Source of the DNA: an uncultured Clostridium sp. | Lineage (GTDB): Bacteria; Bacillota; Clostridia; Lachnospirales; Lachnospiraceae | Length of the DNA: 64,000 nt | Reading direction: 5' to 3' | Assembly (NCBI GenBank): GCA_900549235.1 | Contig: URNT01000007.1 | Coordinates: 38,246-102,245 of the forward strand | Shown here: positions 53,197-63,571 of the stretch, piece by piece | Layout of the letters: every line of letters begins with the position of its first letter | How positions within the stretch are numbered: position 1 is the stretch's first letter | Translations under genes and position numbers: made by a program | Notes under the pieces: model-generated | The model's input: only the letters and a program-made list of their open reading frames with translations | Database searches by the model: none | Told to the model about the DNA's origin: nothing

Positions 53197-53218
53197 GGAG
53201 ATTTTAGGAGGTTGGAAG

Positions 53219-53704
53219 ATGGAGAAGATTGCTAGTTTTACGATTGATCATATGAAGCTGCAGCCGGGTGTGTATGTGTCCAGGAAGGATCGGGTGGGGG
53301 AGTCGGTGGTGACTACCTTTGATCTGAGGATGACTTCGCCCAATGAGGAGCCGGTGATGAATACGGCGGAGGTTCATACCATTGAGCACCTGGGGGCTAC
53401 ATTTTTAAGGAATCATAAGGAGTATGGGGATAAGACCATTTATTTTGGGCCTATGGGGTGCAGAACCGGGTTTTATCTTCTGCTGGCAGGGGATCTGGAA
53501 TCGGAGGAGATCCTGCCTCTGGTGACGGAGATGTATGAGTTTATCGAGAGCTTTGAGGGAGAGGTTCCGGGAGCGTCCGCGAGGGACTGCGGGAATTATC
53601 TGGATATGAACCTGAATATGGCCCGGTTCCTGGCGGCAAAATACCTTCAGGTGCTGAAGCATATAGACAGTTTTCAGGAGTCAAGGCTGGTGTATCCGGA
53701 ATAA
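53219..53704 (+). CDS. luxS: S-ribosylhomocysteine lyase (autoinducer-2 synthase)
   Basis: 161 residues from the ATG at 53219 (AGGAGGTTGGAAG upstream); the frame is open to 53048 through the hairpin region but without homology. It cleaves S-ribosylhomocysteine to homocysteine and DPD, the AI-2 precursor. The iron site HTIEHLGATFLRNH (HxxEH), the catalytic Cys in GPMGCRTGFYLLLAG and the ARDCGNYLDMNL stretch with the third ligand Cys are present. The gene xth follows within 10 bases. Confidence 0.96.
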   Translation: MEKIASFTIDHMKLQPGVYVSRKDRVGESVVTTFDLRMTSPNEEPVMNTAEVHTIEHLGATFLRNHKEYGDKTIYFGPMGCRTGFYLLLAGDLESEEILPLVTEMYEFIESFEGEVPGASARDCGNYLDMNLNMARFLAAKYLQVLKHIDSFQESRLVYPE

Positions 53705-53713
53705 GGAGGAAGG

Positions 53714-54469
53714 ATGAAGAAACTTATATCATGGAATGTAAATGGTCTCAGAGCCTGTGTGGGAAAGGGATTTATGGACTTTTTCCAAGAGGCGGATGCA
53801 GATGTATTCTGTATACAGGAAAGTAAGCTCCAGGCAGGGCAGATTGAGCTGGAGCTGCCGGGATATTATCAGTATTGGAATTACGCGGTGAAAAAAGGGT
53901 ATTCCGGGACGGCCATTTTCACAAAAGAGGAGCCCATTTCCGTTACTTATGGATTGGGAATCCAGGAGCATGACCAGGAAGGCCGGGTGATTACGGCAGA
54001 ATTTGCAGACTATTATGTAGTGACCTGCTACACGCCCAATTCTCAGGACGGGCTGGCAAGGCTTGACTACCGTATGGAATGGGAGGACGCTTTCAGAGGG
54101 TATTTAAAGGGCCTTGAGGAGAAAAAGCCGGTGGTATTCTGCGGAGATCTGAATGTAGCCCACCAGGAAATCGATCTGAAAAATCCAAAGAGCAACCGGA
54201 AAAATGCCGGTTTTACCGACCAGGAGCGGGGCAAGTTTACAGAGCTGTTAGAGGCAGGATTTGTGGATACCTACCGCTATTTTTATCCCGATCAGGAAGG
54301 GGTATATTCCTGGTGGTCCTACCGTTTTAAGGCCAGGGAGAAGAATGCGGGGTGGCGCATCGACTATTTCTGCGTATCAGAGGCCTTGAAGGACCGGCTG
54401 GAAGGGGCGAAGATCCACACTGAGGTGATGGGATCGGATCACTGCCCGGTGGAGGTGCGGATCCGGTAG
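53714..54469 (+). CDS. xth: Exodeoxyribonuclease III / AP endonuclease
   Basis: 251 residues. It cuts at abasic sites and degrades 3' ends during DNA repair. ISWNVNGLRA, CIQESKLQ with the metal Glu, YTPNSQDGLARLDYR, GDLNVAHQEIDL and the terminal GSDHCPVEV are the full set of family motifs. AAGGAGGAAGG precedes the ATG. Confidence 0.95.
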   Translation: MKKLISWNVNGLRACVGKGFMDFFQEADADVFCIQESKLQAGQIELELPGYYQYWNYAVKKGYSGTAIFTKEEPISVTYGLGIQEHDQEGRVITAEFADYYVVTCYTPNSQDGLARLDYRMEWEDAFRGYLKGLEEKKPVVFCGDLNVAHQEIDLKNPKSNRKNAGFTDQERGKFTELLEAGFVDTYRYFYPDQEGVYSWWSYRFKAREKNAGWRIDYFCVSEALKDRLEGAKIHTEVMGSDHCPVEVRIR

Positions 54470-54494
54470 GGACAGATTGAAGTGAGGCACAGCA

Positions 54495-56345
54495 ATGAAT
54501 TTAATTAATGTAGAAAAAATAACAAAAATATTTGCGGAACGCCGGATATTCGACCAGGCATCCTTTTCCCTTCAGGAGGGGGAAAAGGTGGGGGTCATCG
54601 GCATCAATGGAACCGGAAAAACCACTCTTTTAAAAATGCTGGCAGGGATGGAGGAGCCGGATGAGGGAACCGTCACCACCGCCAATCATGCGGTGATCCG
54701 GTATTTGCCCCAGCACCCGGAGTTTGACCCGGAGCTGTCCAGTCTGGAATGTGTGCTGGCTGGAAATGTATCTGACGAGAACCGATGGACCATCGAAAGC
54801 GACGCCAAGGCCATGATGACCCGCCTTGGGATCCGGGACTTTGACCAGCCGGCAGGCCAGCTTTCCGGCGGACAGAGGAAGCGCCTGGCGCTTATTTCGG
54901 TGCTGCTCTCCCCTGCGGACATTCTGCTGCTGGACGAGCCCACCAACCATCTGGACAATGACATGGCAGACTGGCTGGAGGACTATCTGAAAAAATGGAG
55001 AGGCGCATTGATCATGGTCACCCATGACCGGTATTTTCTGGACAGTGTATGCAACCGGATTGTGGAAATCGACAAAGGCTCTGTTTACAGCTATCAGACC
55101 AATTATTCCGGCTTTCTGGAGCTGAAGGCTCAGCGTGAGGAGATGGAGGCGGCAAGCGAGCGCAAACGCCAGTCCATCCTGCGGGTGGAATTGGAATGGA
55201 TCCGCCGGGGAGCCAGGGCCCGTTCCACCAAGCAGAAGGCCCATATCCAGCGGTATGAGGAGCTGAGAGACCGGCAGGCGCCGGTACAGGATTCCAAGGT
55301 GGAGCTGAGCTCCATTTCCACAAGACTTGGAAAAACTACGGTGGAGCTGGAACATATCTGCAAAAGCTACGGGGAGAGAAAGCTGATCGACGATTTCAGC
55401 TACATTTTCCTGAAGGGAGACCGGGTAGGCTTTATCGGGCCCAACGGCTGCGGAAAATCCACCCTGATGAAGATCATTGCAGGACTGGTCCCCCAGGATT
55501 CCGGCCAGGTCATTGTAGGGCAGACGGTAAAAATGGGATACTATGCCCAGGAGATCGCTTCCGAAAAGCCGGAGGAGGGCCAGCAGGGAAATGAAATCGA
55601 CGTTTCCTATATGGATCCGGAGCAGAGGGTCATCGATTATGTAAAGGATACGGCAGAATATATTCAGACAACGGACGGGGTACTGTCTGCATCGGCTATG
55701 CTGGAACGGTTTTTATTTACGCCGGAGAAGCAGTACAGCCCCATCGGAAAGCTGTCCGGAGGGGAGAAAAAGCGGCTGAATCTGCTGCGGGTGCTGGCTT
55801 CGTCACCTAATTTTATTCTTCTTGACGAGCCGACCAATAATCTGGATATAGCCACTCTGACCATTTTAGAAGACTATCTGGATCACTATGAGGGAATCGT
55901 AGTAACCGTATCCCACGACCGCTATTTCCTGGACCGGACCATGAAACGGATCTTTGCCTTTGAAGAAGGAGGCAGGCTGCGCCAGTATGAAGGCGGCTAC
56001 ACAGACTATGCCATGAGAAAGGCCGCAGAGGCAGAGGCCGGACAGGAGGAAACTGCCGGAAAACAGAACACTCCCGTAAAGGAAAAAGGCCAGCGTACCC
56101 GGGGGCCCCAAAAGCTGAAATTCACATTCAAAGAGCAGAAGGACTATGAGACCATCGAGGCGGATATGGCAGAGATGGAGGATAGAATCGCCGCTCTGGA
56201 GCAGGAAATCGAAGCCTCCGCCAGAGATTTTGTGAAGCTGAATCAGCTGATGGCGGAGAAGGAAGAGGCGGAAGCGGCTCTGGAAGAGAAGATGGAGAGA
56301 TGGATGTATCTGGAGGAGCTGGCGGCTAGGATTGCGGAGCAGTAG
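54495..56345 (+). CDS. ABC-F family ATPase with Uup-type C-terminal coiled coil
   Basis: 616 residues. Both ATPase domains are intact: Walker A GINGTGKTT and GPNGCGKST, signatures QLSGGQRKRLAL and LSGGEKKRLNL, DEPTNHLD and DEPTNNLD, and switch motifs VTHDRYF and VSHDRYF. The C-terminal ~90 residues (after KGQRTRGPQKLKFTFKEQKD) form a coiled coil as in Uup, which binds branched DNA and assists ribosomes. AGTGAGGCACAGC precedes the ATG. Confidence 0.92.
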   Translation: MNLINVEKITKIFAERRIFDQASFSLQEGEKVGVIGINGTGKTTLLKMLAGMEEPDEGTVTTANHAVIRYLPQHPEFDPELSSLECVLAGNVSDENRWTIESDAKAMMTRLGIRDFDQPAGQLSGGQRKRLALISVLLSPADILLLDEPTNHLDNDMADWLEDYLKKWRGALIMVTHDRYFLDSVCNRIVEIDKGSVYSYQTNYSGFLELKAQREEMEAASERKRQSILRVELEWIRRGARARSTKQKAHIQRYEELRDRQAPVQDSKVELSSISTRLGKTTVELEHICKSYGERKLIDDFSYIFLKGDRVGFIGPNGCGKSTLMKIIAGLVPQDSGQVIVGQTVKMGYYAQEIASEKPEEGQQGNEIDVSYMDPEQRVIDYVKDTAEYIQTTDGVLSASAMLERFLFTPEKQYSPIGKLSGGEKKRLNLLRVLASSPNFILLDEPTNNLDIATLTILEDYLDHYEGIVVTVSHDRYFLDRTMKRIFAFEEGGRLRQYEGGYTDYAMRKAAEAEAGQEETAGKQNTPVKEKGQRTRGPQKLKFTFKEQKDYETIEADMAEMEDRIAALEQEIEASARDFVKLNQLMAEKEEAEAALEEKMERWMYLEELAARIAEQ

Positions 56346-56377
56346 GGATGGATAATCGTATAAAATAAAAGAGCGGG

Positions 56378-56419
56378 AAGCAGGTTATTGTATCAGGAGG
56401 ATATGATGGCCTGCTTTTT
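56378..56419 (+). terminator. Probable terminator after the Uup-like gene
   Basis: AAGCAGG / CCTGCTT stem across a ~25-base loop that can itself pair weakly (ATTGTATC, GATATGAT), followed by TTT. Confidence 0.5.
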
Positions 56420-56482
56420 GCTTTTGGTATGAATACTGTAATATAATCATAGAAAAATGGTTAAAAAAGAGGTCCTTCCTAT

Positions 56483-56605
56483 ATGGAAAATCCCAGTTAT
56501 TTATCTTATAATAAATACAGATTCGCGGATGTAACAGAAAAAAGCCGGAAGAAGCCGGCAGATACTGCAGGAAAGGCGGTTTTCAAGTATGAAAACAGAA
56601 TATAG
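56483..56605 (+). CDS. Possible small protein upstream of the GlgX-like gene
   Basis: 40 residues, MENPSYLSYNKYRFADVTEK followed by a basic stretch. Its stop overlaps the start of the next gene by 17 bases, compatible with translational coupling. A GAGG lies 13 bases before the ATG. No homology recalled; it could be spurious. Confidence 0.3.
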   Translation: MENPSYLSYNKYRFADVTEKSRKKPADTAGKAVFKYENRI

Positions 56606-58514
56606 GATCGTGACAGGGGGAGGAAGGAGCACCGGGGCTATGGGAGTCTGGGAGGAGGAAGGGAAGCTTTACGTTTCCTTTGCTTCCGCGGCCAGCCAGT
56701 GCGCTCTGCTTCTGTACCAGAAGGGGACGAACCAGAAAAAGGCGAGGCTCCCGTTTCCAGAGGAGGGGAGGATTGGCCATGTATGGACCATGATGGTGTA
56801 TGGTGATTTTAAGGATCTGGAATATGCCTTTGAGGAGGATGGAAGAGAGTGCCCGGATCCCTACGGACGGGCTTTTAAGGGACATGACAGATGGGGAGAT
56901 AAAAATAACAGCAAACGCCCCTTAAGAACTCCCCTGGGCTGTCAGGAGGCTTATGACTGGGAGGGGGACAGACCTTTGGAGCTTGCCTTTGAGGACTGTA
57001 TCATGTACCGGATCCATCCCAGAGGCTTTACAAAGCATTCTTCCTCCGGCCTTGGTCCGAAGGAGCGGGGAACCTTTAAGGGGATCGTTTCCCGGATCCC
57101 TTATCTGAAGGAGCTTGGGATCACTACGGTGGAAATGATGCCGCCGGTGGAATTTCAGGAGATCCTTCTGCCGGAGCAGCCGGAACAGGTTTATGCCGGA
57201 GAGGAGCCGGAGGCAGGAAAAATCCGGCTGAATTACTGGGGTTATGCCCCGGCCTTTTCCTTTGCCCCCAAGGCTTCCTACAGCAGCCTGGGAGGGGAGT
57301 CTGCCTCCAGGGAATTTAAGGATATGGTAAAATCATTTCACAGCGCCGGCCTTGAGGTGGTGATCGAGCTGTATCTGGACGGCACCCGGACGCCGGCCTA
57401 CGCGTTGGAGCTGGCCCGCTTCTGGGTGCTGGAATACCATGTGGACGGCATCCATCTCACCGGCTTCTGGCCTTTAAAGATGATCGGCGAGGATCCTTAT
57501 CTTGGCCGGACCAAGCTTTTCGCGGAGAACTGGGAAAATGTGGATCCGGGACAGAGGCGCCATCTGTGCGAGTACAACCAGGGCTTTATGCTGGATATGA
57601 GGGGATTTTTAAAGGGGGATGAGGGGAAGCTGAACCAGGTGATCTACCACACCCGCCACAATCCGGAAACCCTTGGGGCAGTCAACTATATGGCAGGCAC
57701 CAATGGCTTTACCATGGCCGATATGGTGTCCTACGACAGGAAGCACAATGAGGACAATGGCGAGGAAAACCGGGACGGAACCGACAACAACCAGAGCTGG
57801 AACTGCGGCGCCGAGGGACCTGCCAGGAAGAAGAAAATACTTGCCATGCGGCGCAGGCAGCTGCGCAATGCCATGCTCTTTTTATTTTTAAGCCAGGGTA
57901 CGCCGCTGCTTCTGGCAGGAGATGAGTTCGGACGGACCCAGAAGGGCAATAACAATGCCTACTGCCAGGACAATGAGATCTCCTGGGTCAACTGGAGCCT
58001 TCTTAAAACCCATAGGGAGCTTTATGAGTTTGCGCGCTGTGCCATCCGTTTCCGCAGGGAGCACGGCCTGTTCCACCTGCCAAAGGAACCGGCCCTTATG
58101 GATTATGCATCTGTGGGGATGCCGGATGTGTCCTACCACGGCGTAAAGGCCTGGTATCCTGAATTTGAGAGCTTCCGCCGCCAGCTGGGAATTTTTTACT
58201 GCGGACAGTACGGAAGAAAGCCCGACGGCAGCCCGGATGATTATTTTTATGTAGCCTACAATATGCACTGGGAGCCCCATGAATTTGCCCTTCCCCATCT
58301 TCCCAAGGGTCTGATCTGGCATACAGCCTTTGACACCTATGAGGACAGCTGCAACGGAATCTATGAGGCGGGCAGAGAGCCGGTTCTGGAGGATCAGAGG
58401 CGGTGCATGGTCATGGCAAGGAGCATTATGGTCCTTGTAGGAAAATCAGCCCCTGCAAAAGGGAAAAAATCAGTTGTACAGGAGGAAGAAGCCCATGCTG
58501 AGACAGGAGCTTGA
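56589..58514 (+). CDS. GlgX/isoamylase-like GH13 protein with altered catalytic residues
   Basis: 641 residues. An N-terminal CBM48-like part (to ~125) precedes a GH13 barrel resembling glycogen debranching enzymes (NYWGYAPAFSFAPKASYSS, KHNEDNGEENRDGTDNNQSW, GTPLLLAGDEFGRTQKGNNN). However, region I reads EVVIELYLDG, so the usual Asp and His are Glu260 and Gly265; region II reads VDGIHLTGF, with Thr291 where the nucleophilic Asp belongs; region IV reads MAGTNGF, with Thr371-Asn372 for His-Asp. Only the region III acid (AENW, Glu313) remains. It is probably inactive as a hydrolase and may bind glycogen. It overlaps the next gene by 20 bases. Confidence 0.85.
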   Translation: MKTEYRIVTGGGRSTGAMGVWEEEGKLYVSFASAASQCALLLYQKGTNQKKARLPFPEEGRIGHVWTMMVYGDFKDLEYAFEEDGRECPDPYGRAFKGHDRWGDKNNSKRPLRTPLGCQEAYDWEGDRPLELAFEDCIMYRIHPRGFTKHSSSGLGPKERGTFKGIVSRIPYLKELGITTVEMMPPVEFQEILLPEQPEQVYAGEEPEAGKIRLNYWGYAPAFSFAPKASYSSLGGESASREFKDMVKSFHSAGLEVVIELYLDGTRTPAYALELARFWVLEYHVDGIHLTGFWPLKMIGEDPYLGRTKLFAENWENVDPGQRRHLCEYNQGFMLDMRGFLKGDEGKLNQVIYHTRHNPETLGAVNYMAGTNGFTMADMVSYDRKHNEDNGEENRDGTDNNQSWNCGAEGPARKKKILAMRRRQLRNAMLFLFLSQGTPLLLAGDEFGRTQKGNNNAYCQDNEISWVNWSLLKTHRELYEFARCAIRFRREHGLFHLPKEPALMDYASVGMPDVSYHGVKAWYPEFESFRRQLGIFYCGQYGRKPDGSPDDYFYVAYNMHWEPHEFALPHLPKGLIWHTAFDTYEDSCNGIYEAGREPVLEDQRRCMVMARSIMVLVGKSAPAKGKKSVVQEEEAHAETGA

Positions 58515-59658
58515 AGCATTTATAAAAGAACATGAGGAGGAGGCCTTACATCTCCTTCTCACTCTTGCAAGGATACCGGCGCCTTCTAACCACGAGGAAA
58601 AGCGGGCGGAATTCTGTAAAAAATGGCTGGAGGAACAGGGGGCAGAGGGCGTCTATATAGATGAAGCCCTTAATGTGATCTACCCGGTGGATGTGAAGCC
58701 CCAGGGACTGGTAGAGGTATTTATGGCCCATACAGATGTGGTATTTGCAGACGAGACGGAGCTCCCTCTGTCCGTACAGAACGGACGGATCTATTGTCCG
58801 GGAGTGGGGGATGATACAGCCTGCCTGGTGTGCATCCTTCTGGCAGCCAAGTACATTGCCTCCATCATCGGCACCGGGCTGTGGAAGGAGCTTCGTGGTG
58901 AGAATGCCCCCGGTATCCTTCTGGTGTGCAATTCCGGCGAGGAGGGCCTGGGGAACTTAAAGGGAGTCCGGGCCGTATGCGAAGCCTTTAAGGGGCGGAT
59001 CACCGGCTTTTGCACCTTTGACAGCTGTCTGGAAAAAATGGTAGACCGGGCGGTAGGTTCTCTCCGTTACCGGATTACCGTCCGCACAGAGGGAGGCCAT
59101 TCCTTTGGGGATTTCGGCAGGGACAATGCCATCCAGAAGCTGTCGGCCCTGGTCTGTGAGCTTTACGGGATCCAGGTGCCGCCGGAGGGACGGACCACCT
59201 ACAATGTGGGCCTGATCTCAGGAGGCACCTCTGTGAACACCATAGCCCAGGAGGCCTGGATGCTGTACGAATTCCGTTCAGACCACCGGGAGAATCTGGC
59301 TTATATGGAGGAGCAGTTAAAAGGAATCCTGAACAGGGCCCGGGAACAGAGGCTTAAGGTGTCCTGTGAGGAGATCGGCCGCCGTCCCTGCGAGGGAGAA
59401 GTGGACGAGGTGAAAAAGGAGGTCTGGCTCAGACGGGGGATCCGGGCGGTAAAGGATGTTCTTGGAACAGAGCCGGAGCGGGGCATGGGCTCCACCGACT
59501 GCAACATCCCCTTATCCCTTGGGATTCCCAGCATCTGCCTGGGCAGCTTCCGGGGCGCCGGCGCTCATACCAGAGAGGAATATGTGGAAATTGATTCCCT
59601 GGGCGCGGGCTACCGCGTGGCCTTTGGCATGATCTTTGGGGAAGCCGCATACCTCTGA
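58495..59658 (+). CDS. M20-family metallopeptidase (PepT-like)
   Basis: 387 residues from the ATG at 58495 (AGGAGGAAGAAGCCC upstream, inside the previous gene). Zinc motifs: VFMAHTDVVF, GVGDDTACLV, NSGEEGLGNL and the terminal GAHTREEYVEID; GGHSFGDFGRDNAIQKLSAL belongs to the dimerisation lid. It is a di-zinc amino- or carboxypeptidase; substrate unknown. Translational overlap with the GlgX-like gene links their expression, without an obvious pathway link. Confidence 0.88.
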   Translation: MLRQELEAFIKEHEEEALHLLLTLARIPAPSNHEEKRAEFCKKWLEEQGAEGVYIDEALNVIYPVDVKPQGLVEVFMAHTDVVFADETELPLSVQNGRIYCPGVGDDTACLVCILLAAKYIASIIGTGLWKELRGENAPGILLVCNSGEEGLGNLKGVRAVCEAFKGRITGFCTFDSCLEKMVDRAVGSLRYRITVRTEGGHSFGDFGRDNAIQKLSALVCELYGIQVPPEGRTTYNVGLISGGTSVNTIAQEAWMLYEFRSDHRENLAYMEEQLKGILNRAREQRLKVSCEEIGRRPCEGEVDEVKKEVWLRRGIRAVKDVLGTEPERGMGSTDCNIPLSLGIPSICLGSFRGAGAHTREEYVEIDSLGAGYRVAFGMIFGEAAYL

Positions 59659-59794
59659 GCCTGTGCATATCCCAGCCCTTCCTTTCATAAATTGAACAGG
59701 GTGCTCTTGAGAGTGCTCCCGCTGCTTTTAACCGGGCGGCGGGGGCATTTTCAGACTTTGAGAGCAGAACCGGAGCAATCAGGAGGGAAGACGG

Positions 59795-62455
59795 ATGGCG
59801 GACTGGTACAGAAGGACAGAGGAGGAGGTATGCCTGGCCCTCCACACAGGCCGGAGCGGCATAAGCAGCGATCAGGCAAAAAGGCGCCTGTCAGAATACG
59901 GGGAAAATGTACTGGAGGAGAAGGGCCGCCTTCAGTGGTGGCAGGTATTTCTGGCCCAGTTTAAGGATCTTCTGGTGGTGATCCTGATCATCGCGGCGGC
60001 AGTGTCCATGGTGACGGGAGACGGGGAAAGCGCCTTTGTCATTTTTCTGGTACTTCTGTTAAATGCGGTCCTCGGTACGGTGCAGCACCAGAAGGCGGAG
60101 CGGTCCCTTGACAGCCTGCGCCGCCTTTCCTCACCGGAGGCCCGGGTGATCCGGGAGGGCCGGGCCATGACTATTCCCTCCTCCCAGGTGGTGCCAGGGG
60201 ATCTGCTTCTTCTGGAAACCGGGGATATGGCCGCCGCAGACGGACGGCTTTTAGAGGTATACGGCCTGACAGTAAATGAAAGCTCTCTTACCGGTGAGTC
60301 CGTAAGCGTGGAAAAACAGAGCCGGGTTCTTTCACAGAAGAGGGAAAATGTGCCGGTGGGAGATCAGACCAATATGATCTTTTCCGGCTCCCTGATCACC
60401 TCCGGCCGGGCGGCGGCTGTTGTGACGGCTACGGGAATGGAGACAGAAATCGGCCGGATCGCCGCCCTGATGAACAGCGCCCAGGCTCACAAAACGCCTC
60501 TGCAGGTCAGTCTGGACCGCTTCTCCGGCCATCTTGCCGCCGCTATTATGGCAGTCTGCGCCCTGGTCTTTGGCATCAGCCTGTACCGGAAAGAGCCGGT
60601 GCTGGATGCCCTTATGTTTGCAGTGGCTCTGGCTGTGGCGGCGATCCCGGAGGCTCTCAGCTCCATTGTCACCATTGTCCAGGCTATGGGCACTCAGAAA
60701 ATGGCAAAGGAGCAGGCTATTATCAAGGACTTAAAGGCCGTGGAAAGCCTGGGCTGCGTATCGGTGATCTGTTCGGATAAAACAGGCACTCTGACCCAGA
60801 ATCGTATGGACGTGGAGCGGGTTTACCTGAATCATCAGGAAATGCTTCCGTCTCAGCTAAGCCTTCTGAAGGGGCGGCGGGACAGCAGCCTGTTTTTAAA
60901 GGCTGCTGTTCTGAATAATAATGCTCCGGCTGGAAAAGGAAGCGCCGCCGAGGAGGGGGATCCCATGGAGGCGGCTCTGCTGCGGATGGCTGAGGAGGGG
61001 GGTGCGCTTCCTGAGGAGCTGCGCCTTCAGTGCCCCAGAAAAGGGGAGCTGCCCTTTGATTCCACCAGGAAGATGATGACTACCGTAAACCAGGTGGACG
61101 GAGAAGAAATCCTCTTTGTAAAAGGCGCCGCTGATGTGCTGATCCGACGGTGCAGCCGTCTGGTCAATCCGGCCGGGATCCGGGCAGAGGCGGGGGAGGC
61201 CATTTCTTCGGTCCCCTCCCGTACACTGACCTCCTCTGATATACGCAGGATTCTGGATCAGAATGCAGCCTGGTCTGCAGAGGGTCTTCGTGTTCTGGCC
61301 CTCGCCTGCCGTCCCCTAAAGGAATGTGCGTCCCGGACGGACTGGGAGCAGGAGCTTGTGTTTCTGGGTCTGACTGCCATGATGGATCCCCCAAGGCCGG
61401 AGTCCAGAACCGCTGTGTTAAGCGCCCGCCAGGCAGGGATCTGTCCGGTGATGATCACCGGGGATCACCGGGTAACGGCCATGGCCATAGCCAGGCGGAT
61501 CGGCATTTTTAAGGATGGGGATGAGGCGCTTACGGGGGCGGAGCTGGACGGTCTTTCAGAGGAAGCCTTGGGCCGCCGTCTGGAGCAGGTGTCCGTCTAT
61601 GCCAGAGTGTCTCCGGAGCACAAGATACGGATCGTAGAGGCCTGGCAGAAAAAGGGACGGATCGTAGCCATGACGGGAGACGGGGTAAATGATGCTCCTG
61701 CCTTAAAAAAGGCGGACATCGGCATTGCCATGGGCATCGGGGGAACCGAGGTCTCAAAGGATGCCGCTTCTATGATCCTGGCGGATGATAATTTCGCTAC
61801 GATTATAAAAGCGGTTTCCAACGGGAGAAATGTATACAGAAACATTAAAAATGCCATCCAGTTCCTGCTTTCCGGCAATATGGCAGGGATTTTGTGTGTT
61901 TTGTATACCTCCCTCCGGGGGCTTCCCCTGCCCTTTGCGCCGGTGCACCTTTTGTTTATTAATCTTCTGACGGATTCACTGCCTGCCATTGCCATCGGTA
62001 TGGAGGGGGCAGAAGAAGGGCTCTTGAAGGAGCCGCCCAGAGACCCGTCAGAAGGGATCCTCACCCTTTCCTTTGTCCGGGATCTGCTGATCCAGGGCGG
62101 GCTGATCGCCGGAGCTACCATGTGGGCCTACAGCGCCGGGCTTTTGGGCGGCGGTCCGGGGGTGGCCAGTACCATGGCATTTTCCACCCTGACCCTTGCA
62201 AGGCTCTTTCACGGCTTTAACTGCCGCAGCCGTCATTCCATCATAAGGATCGGGCTTTTCAGCAACCTGTACAGCGTGATGGCTTTTGAACTGGGAGTGC
62301 TTCTTCTGGCGGCGGTCCTTTTTGTGCCGGGGCTGCAGATCATGTTTGCGGCCGCAGATCTGGGAGTAGGTCAGGTACTTTTGATCCTTGGAGCGGCGGG
62401 GCTTCCCACAGTGGTCATCCAGGTGTGGAAAGCAGTGAGAGATTGGAGTTTCTGA
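59795..62455 (+). CDS. Calcium-type P2-ATPase (cation-transporting)
   Basis: 886 residues, the bacterial SERCA/PMR1-like type. Order: N-terminal cation domain (WYRRTEEEVCLALHTGRSGI), TGES loop (NESSLTGESVSVEK), helix 4 AIPEALSSIVTIVQAMGT (the PEGL-like cation site as PEAL), phosphorylation CSDKTGTLTQNRM, KGAADV in the nucleotide domain, hinge GDGVNDAPALKKADIGIAMG and final helices with NLLTDSLPAIAIGME. It exports Ca2+ or a similar ion. CAATCAGGAGGGAAGACGG precedes the ATG. Confidence 0.92.
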   Translation: MADWYRRTEEEVCLALHTGRSGISSDQAKRRLSEYGENVLEEKGRLQWWQVFLAQFKDLLVVILIIAAAVSMVTGDGESAFVIFLVLLLNAVLGTVQHQKAERSLDSLRRLSSPEARVIREGRAMTIPSSQVVPGDLLLLETGDMAAADGRLLEVYGLTVNESSLTGESVSVEKQSRVLSQKRENVPVGDQTNMIFSGSLITSGRAAAVVTATGMETEIGRIAALMNSAQAHKTPLQVSLDRFSGHLAAAIMAVCALVFGISLYRKEPVLDALMFAVALAVAAIPEALSSIVTIVQAMGTQKMAKEQAIIKDLKAVESLGCVSVICSDKTGTLTQNRMDVERVYLNHQEMLPSQLSLLKGRRDSSLFLKAAVLNNNAPAGKGSAAEEGDPMEAALLRMAEEGGALPEELRLQCPRKGELPFDSTRKMMTTVNQVDGEEILFVKGAADVLIRRCSRLVNPAGIRAEAGEAISSVPSRTLTSSDIRRILDQNAAWSAEGLRVLALACRPLKECASRTDWEQELVFLGLTAMMDPPRPESRTAVLSARQAGICPVMITGDHRVTAMAIARRIGIFKDGDEALTGAELDGLSEEALGRRLEQVSVYARVSPEHKIRIVEAWQKKGRIVAMTGDGVNDAPALKKADIGIAMGIGGTEVSKDAASMILADDNFATIIKAVSNGRNVYRNIKNAIQFLLSGNMAGILCVLYTSLRGLPLPFAPVHLLFINLLTDSLPAIAIGMEGAEEGLLKEPPRDPSEGILTLSFVRDLLIQGGLIAGATMWAYSAGLLGGGPGVASTMAFSTLTLARLFHGFNCRSRHSIIRIGLFSNLYSVMAFELGVLLLAAVLFVPGLQIMFAAADLGVGQVLLILGAAGLPTVVIQVWKAVRDWSF

Positions 62456-62554
62456 TGCCTGCTGTCAGCATTTTTCTATCATTCTCTAGTAATATTCGGA
62501 AAAATGTGGTAAAGTAGACACTAAGATATACACAGGGAGAGGCAGGAGGACACC

Positions 62555-63361
<807 letters not shown>

Positions 63362-63409
63362 AAGCAGTCTATGGGGTATCCAAAAGCGGAATGTGGCTTC
63401 GCTGGCGTT

Positions 63410-63480
63410 TGACCGGAAGCGCCTCCGGTCCCTAGATACAAAACCGCCGTGCCGCTTTGCGGCACAGCGGTTTTGATACC
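63410..63480. terminator. Stem-loops between the SecA tail and the pgeF-like gene
   Basis: GACCGGAAGCGCCTCCGGTC (63410-63429) can fold on itself, and AAAACCGCCGTGCCGC / GCGGCACAGCGGTTTT (63439-63474, TTT loop, one G-U pair) forms a long terminator-like hairpin. GGGGTATC near 63372 is inversely repeated as GATACCCC near 63475, so the whole is a nested palindromic element. The rest of 63362-63571 shows no gene. Confidence 0.6.
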
Positions 63481-63571
63481 CCCGGCTTCGTGCCCGCGGC
63501 GCGGGTCGAGGTGTTTTTCGAAACGCGAGTTTCCGGAAAAACCGATTTCGATTTCCAGATGGAGGAAATCC

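Noticed and set aside
52969..53218. SAM-I (S-box) or SAH riboswitch before luxS
   Set aside because: The conserved core elements of these classes were not recognised; the region is a string of simple hairpins.
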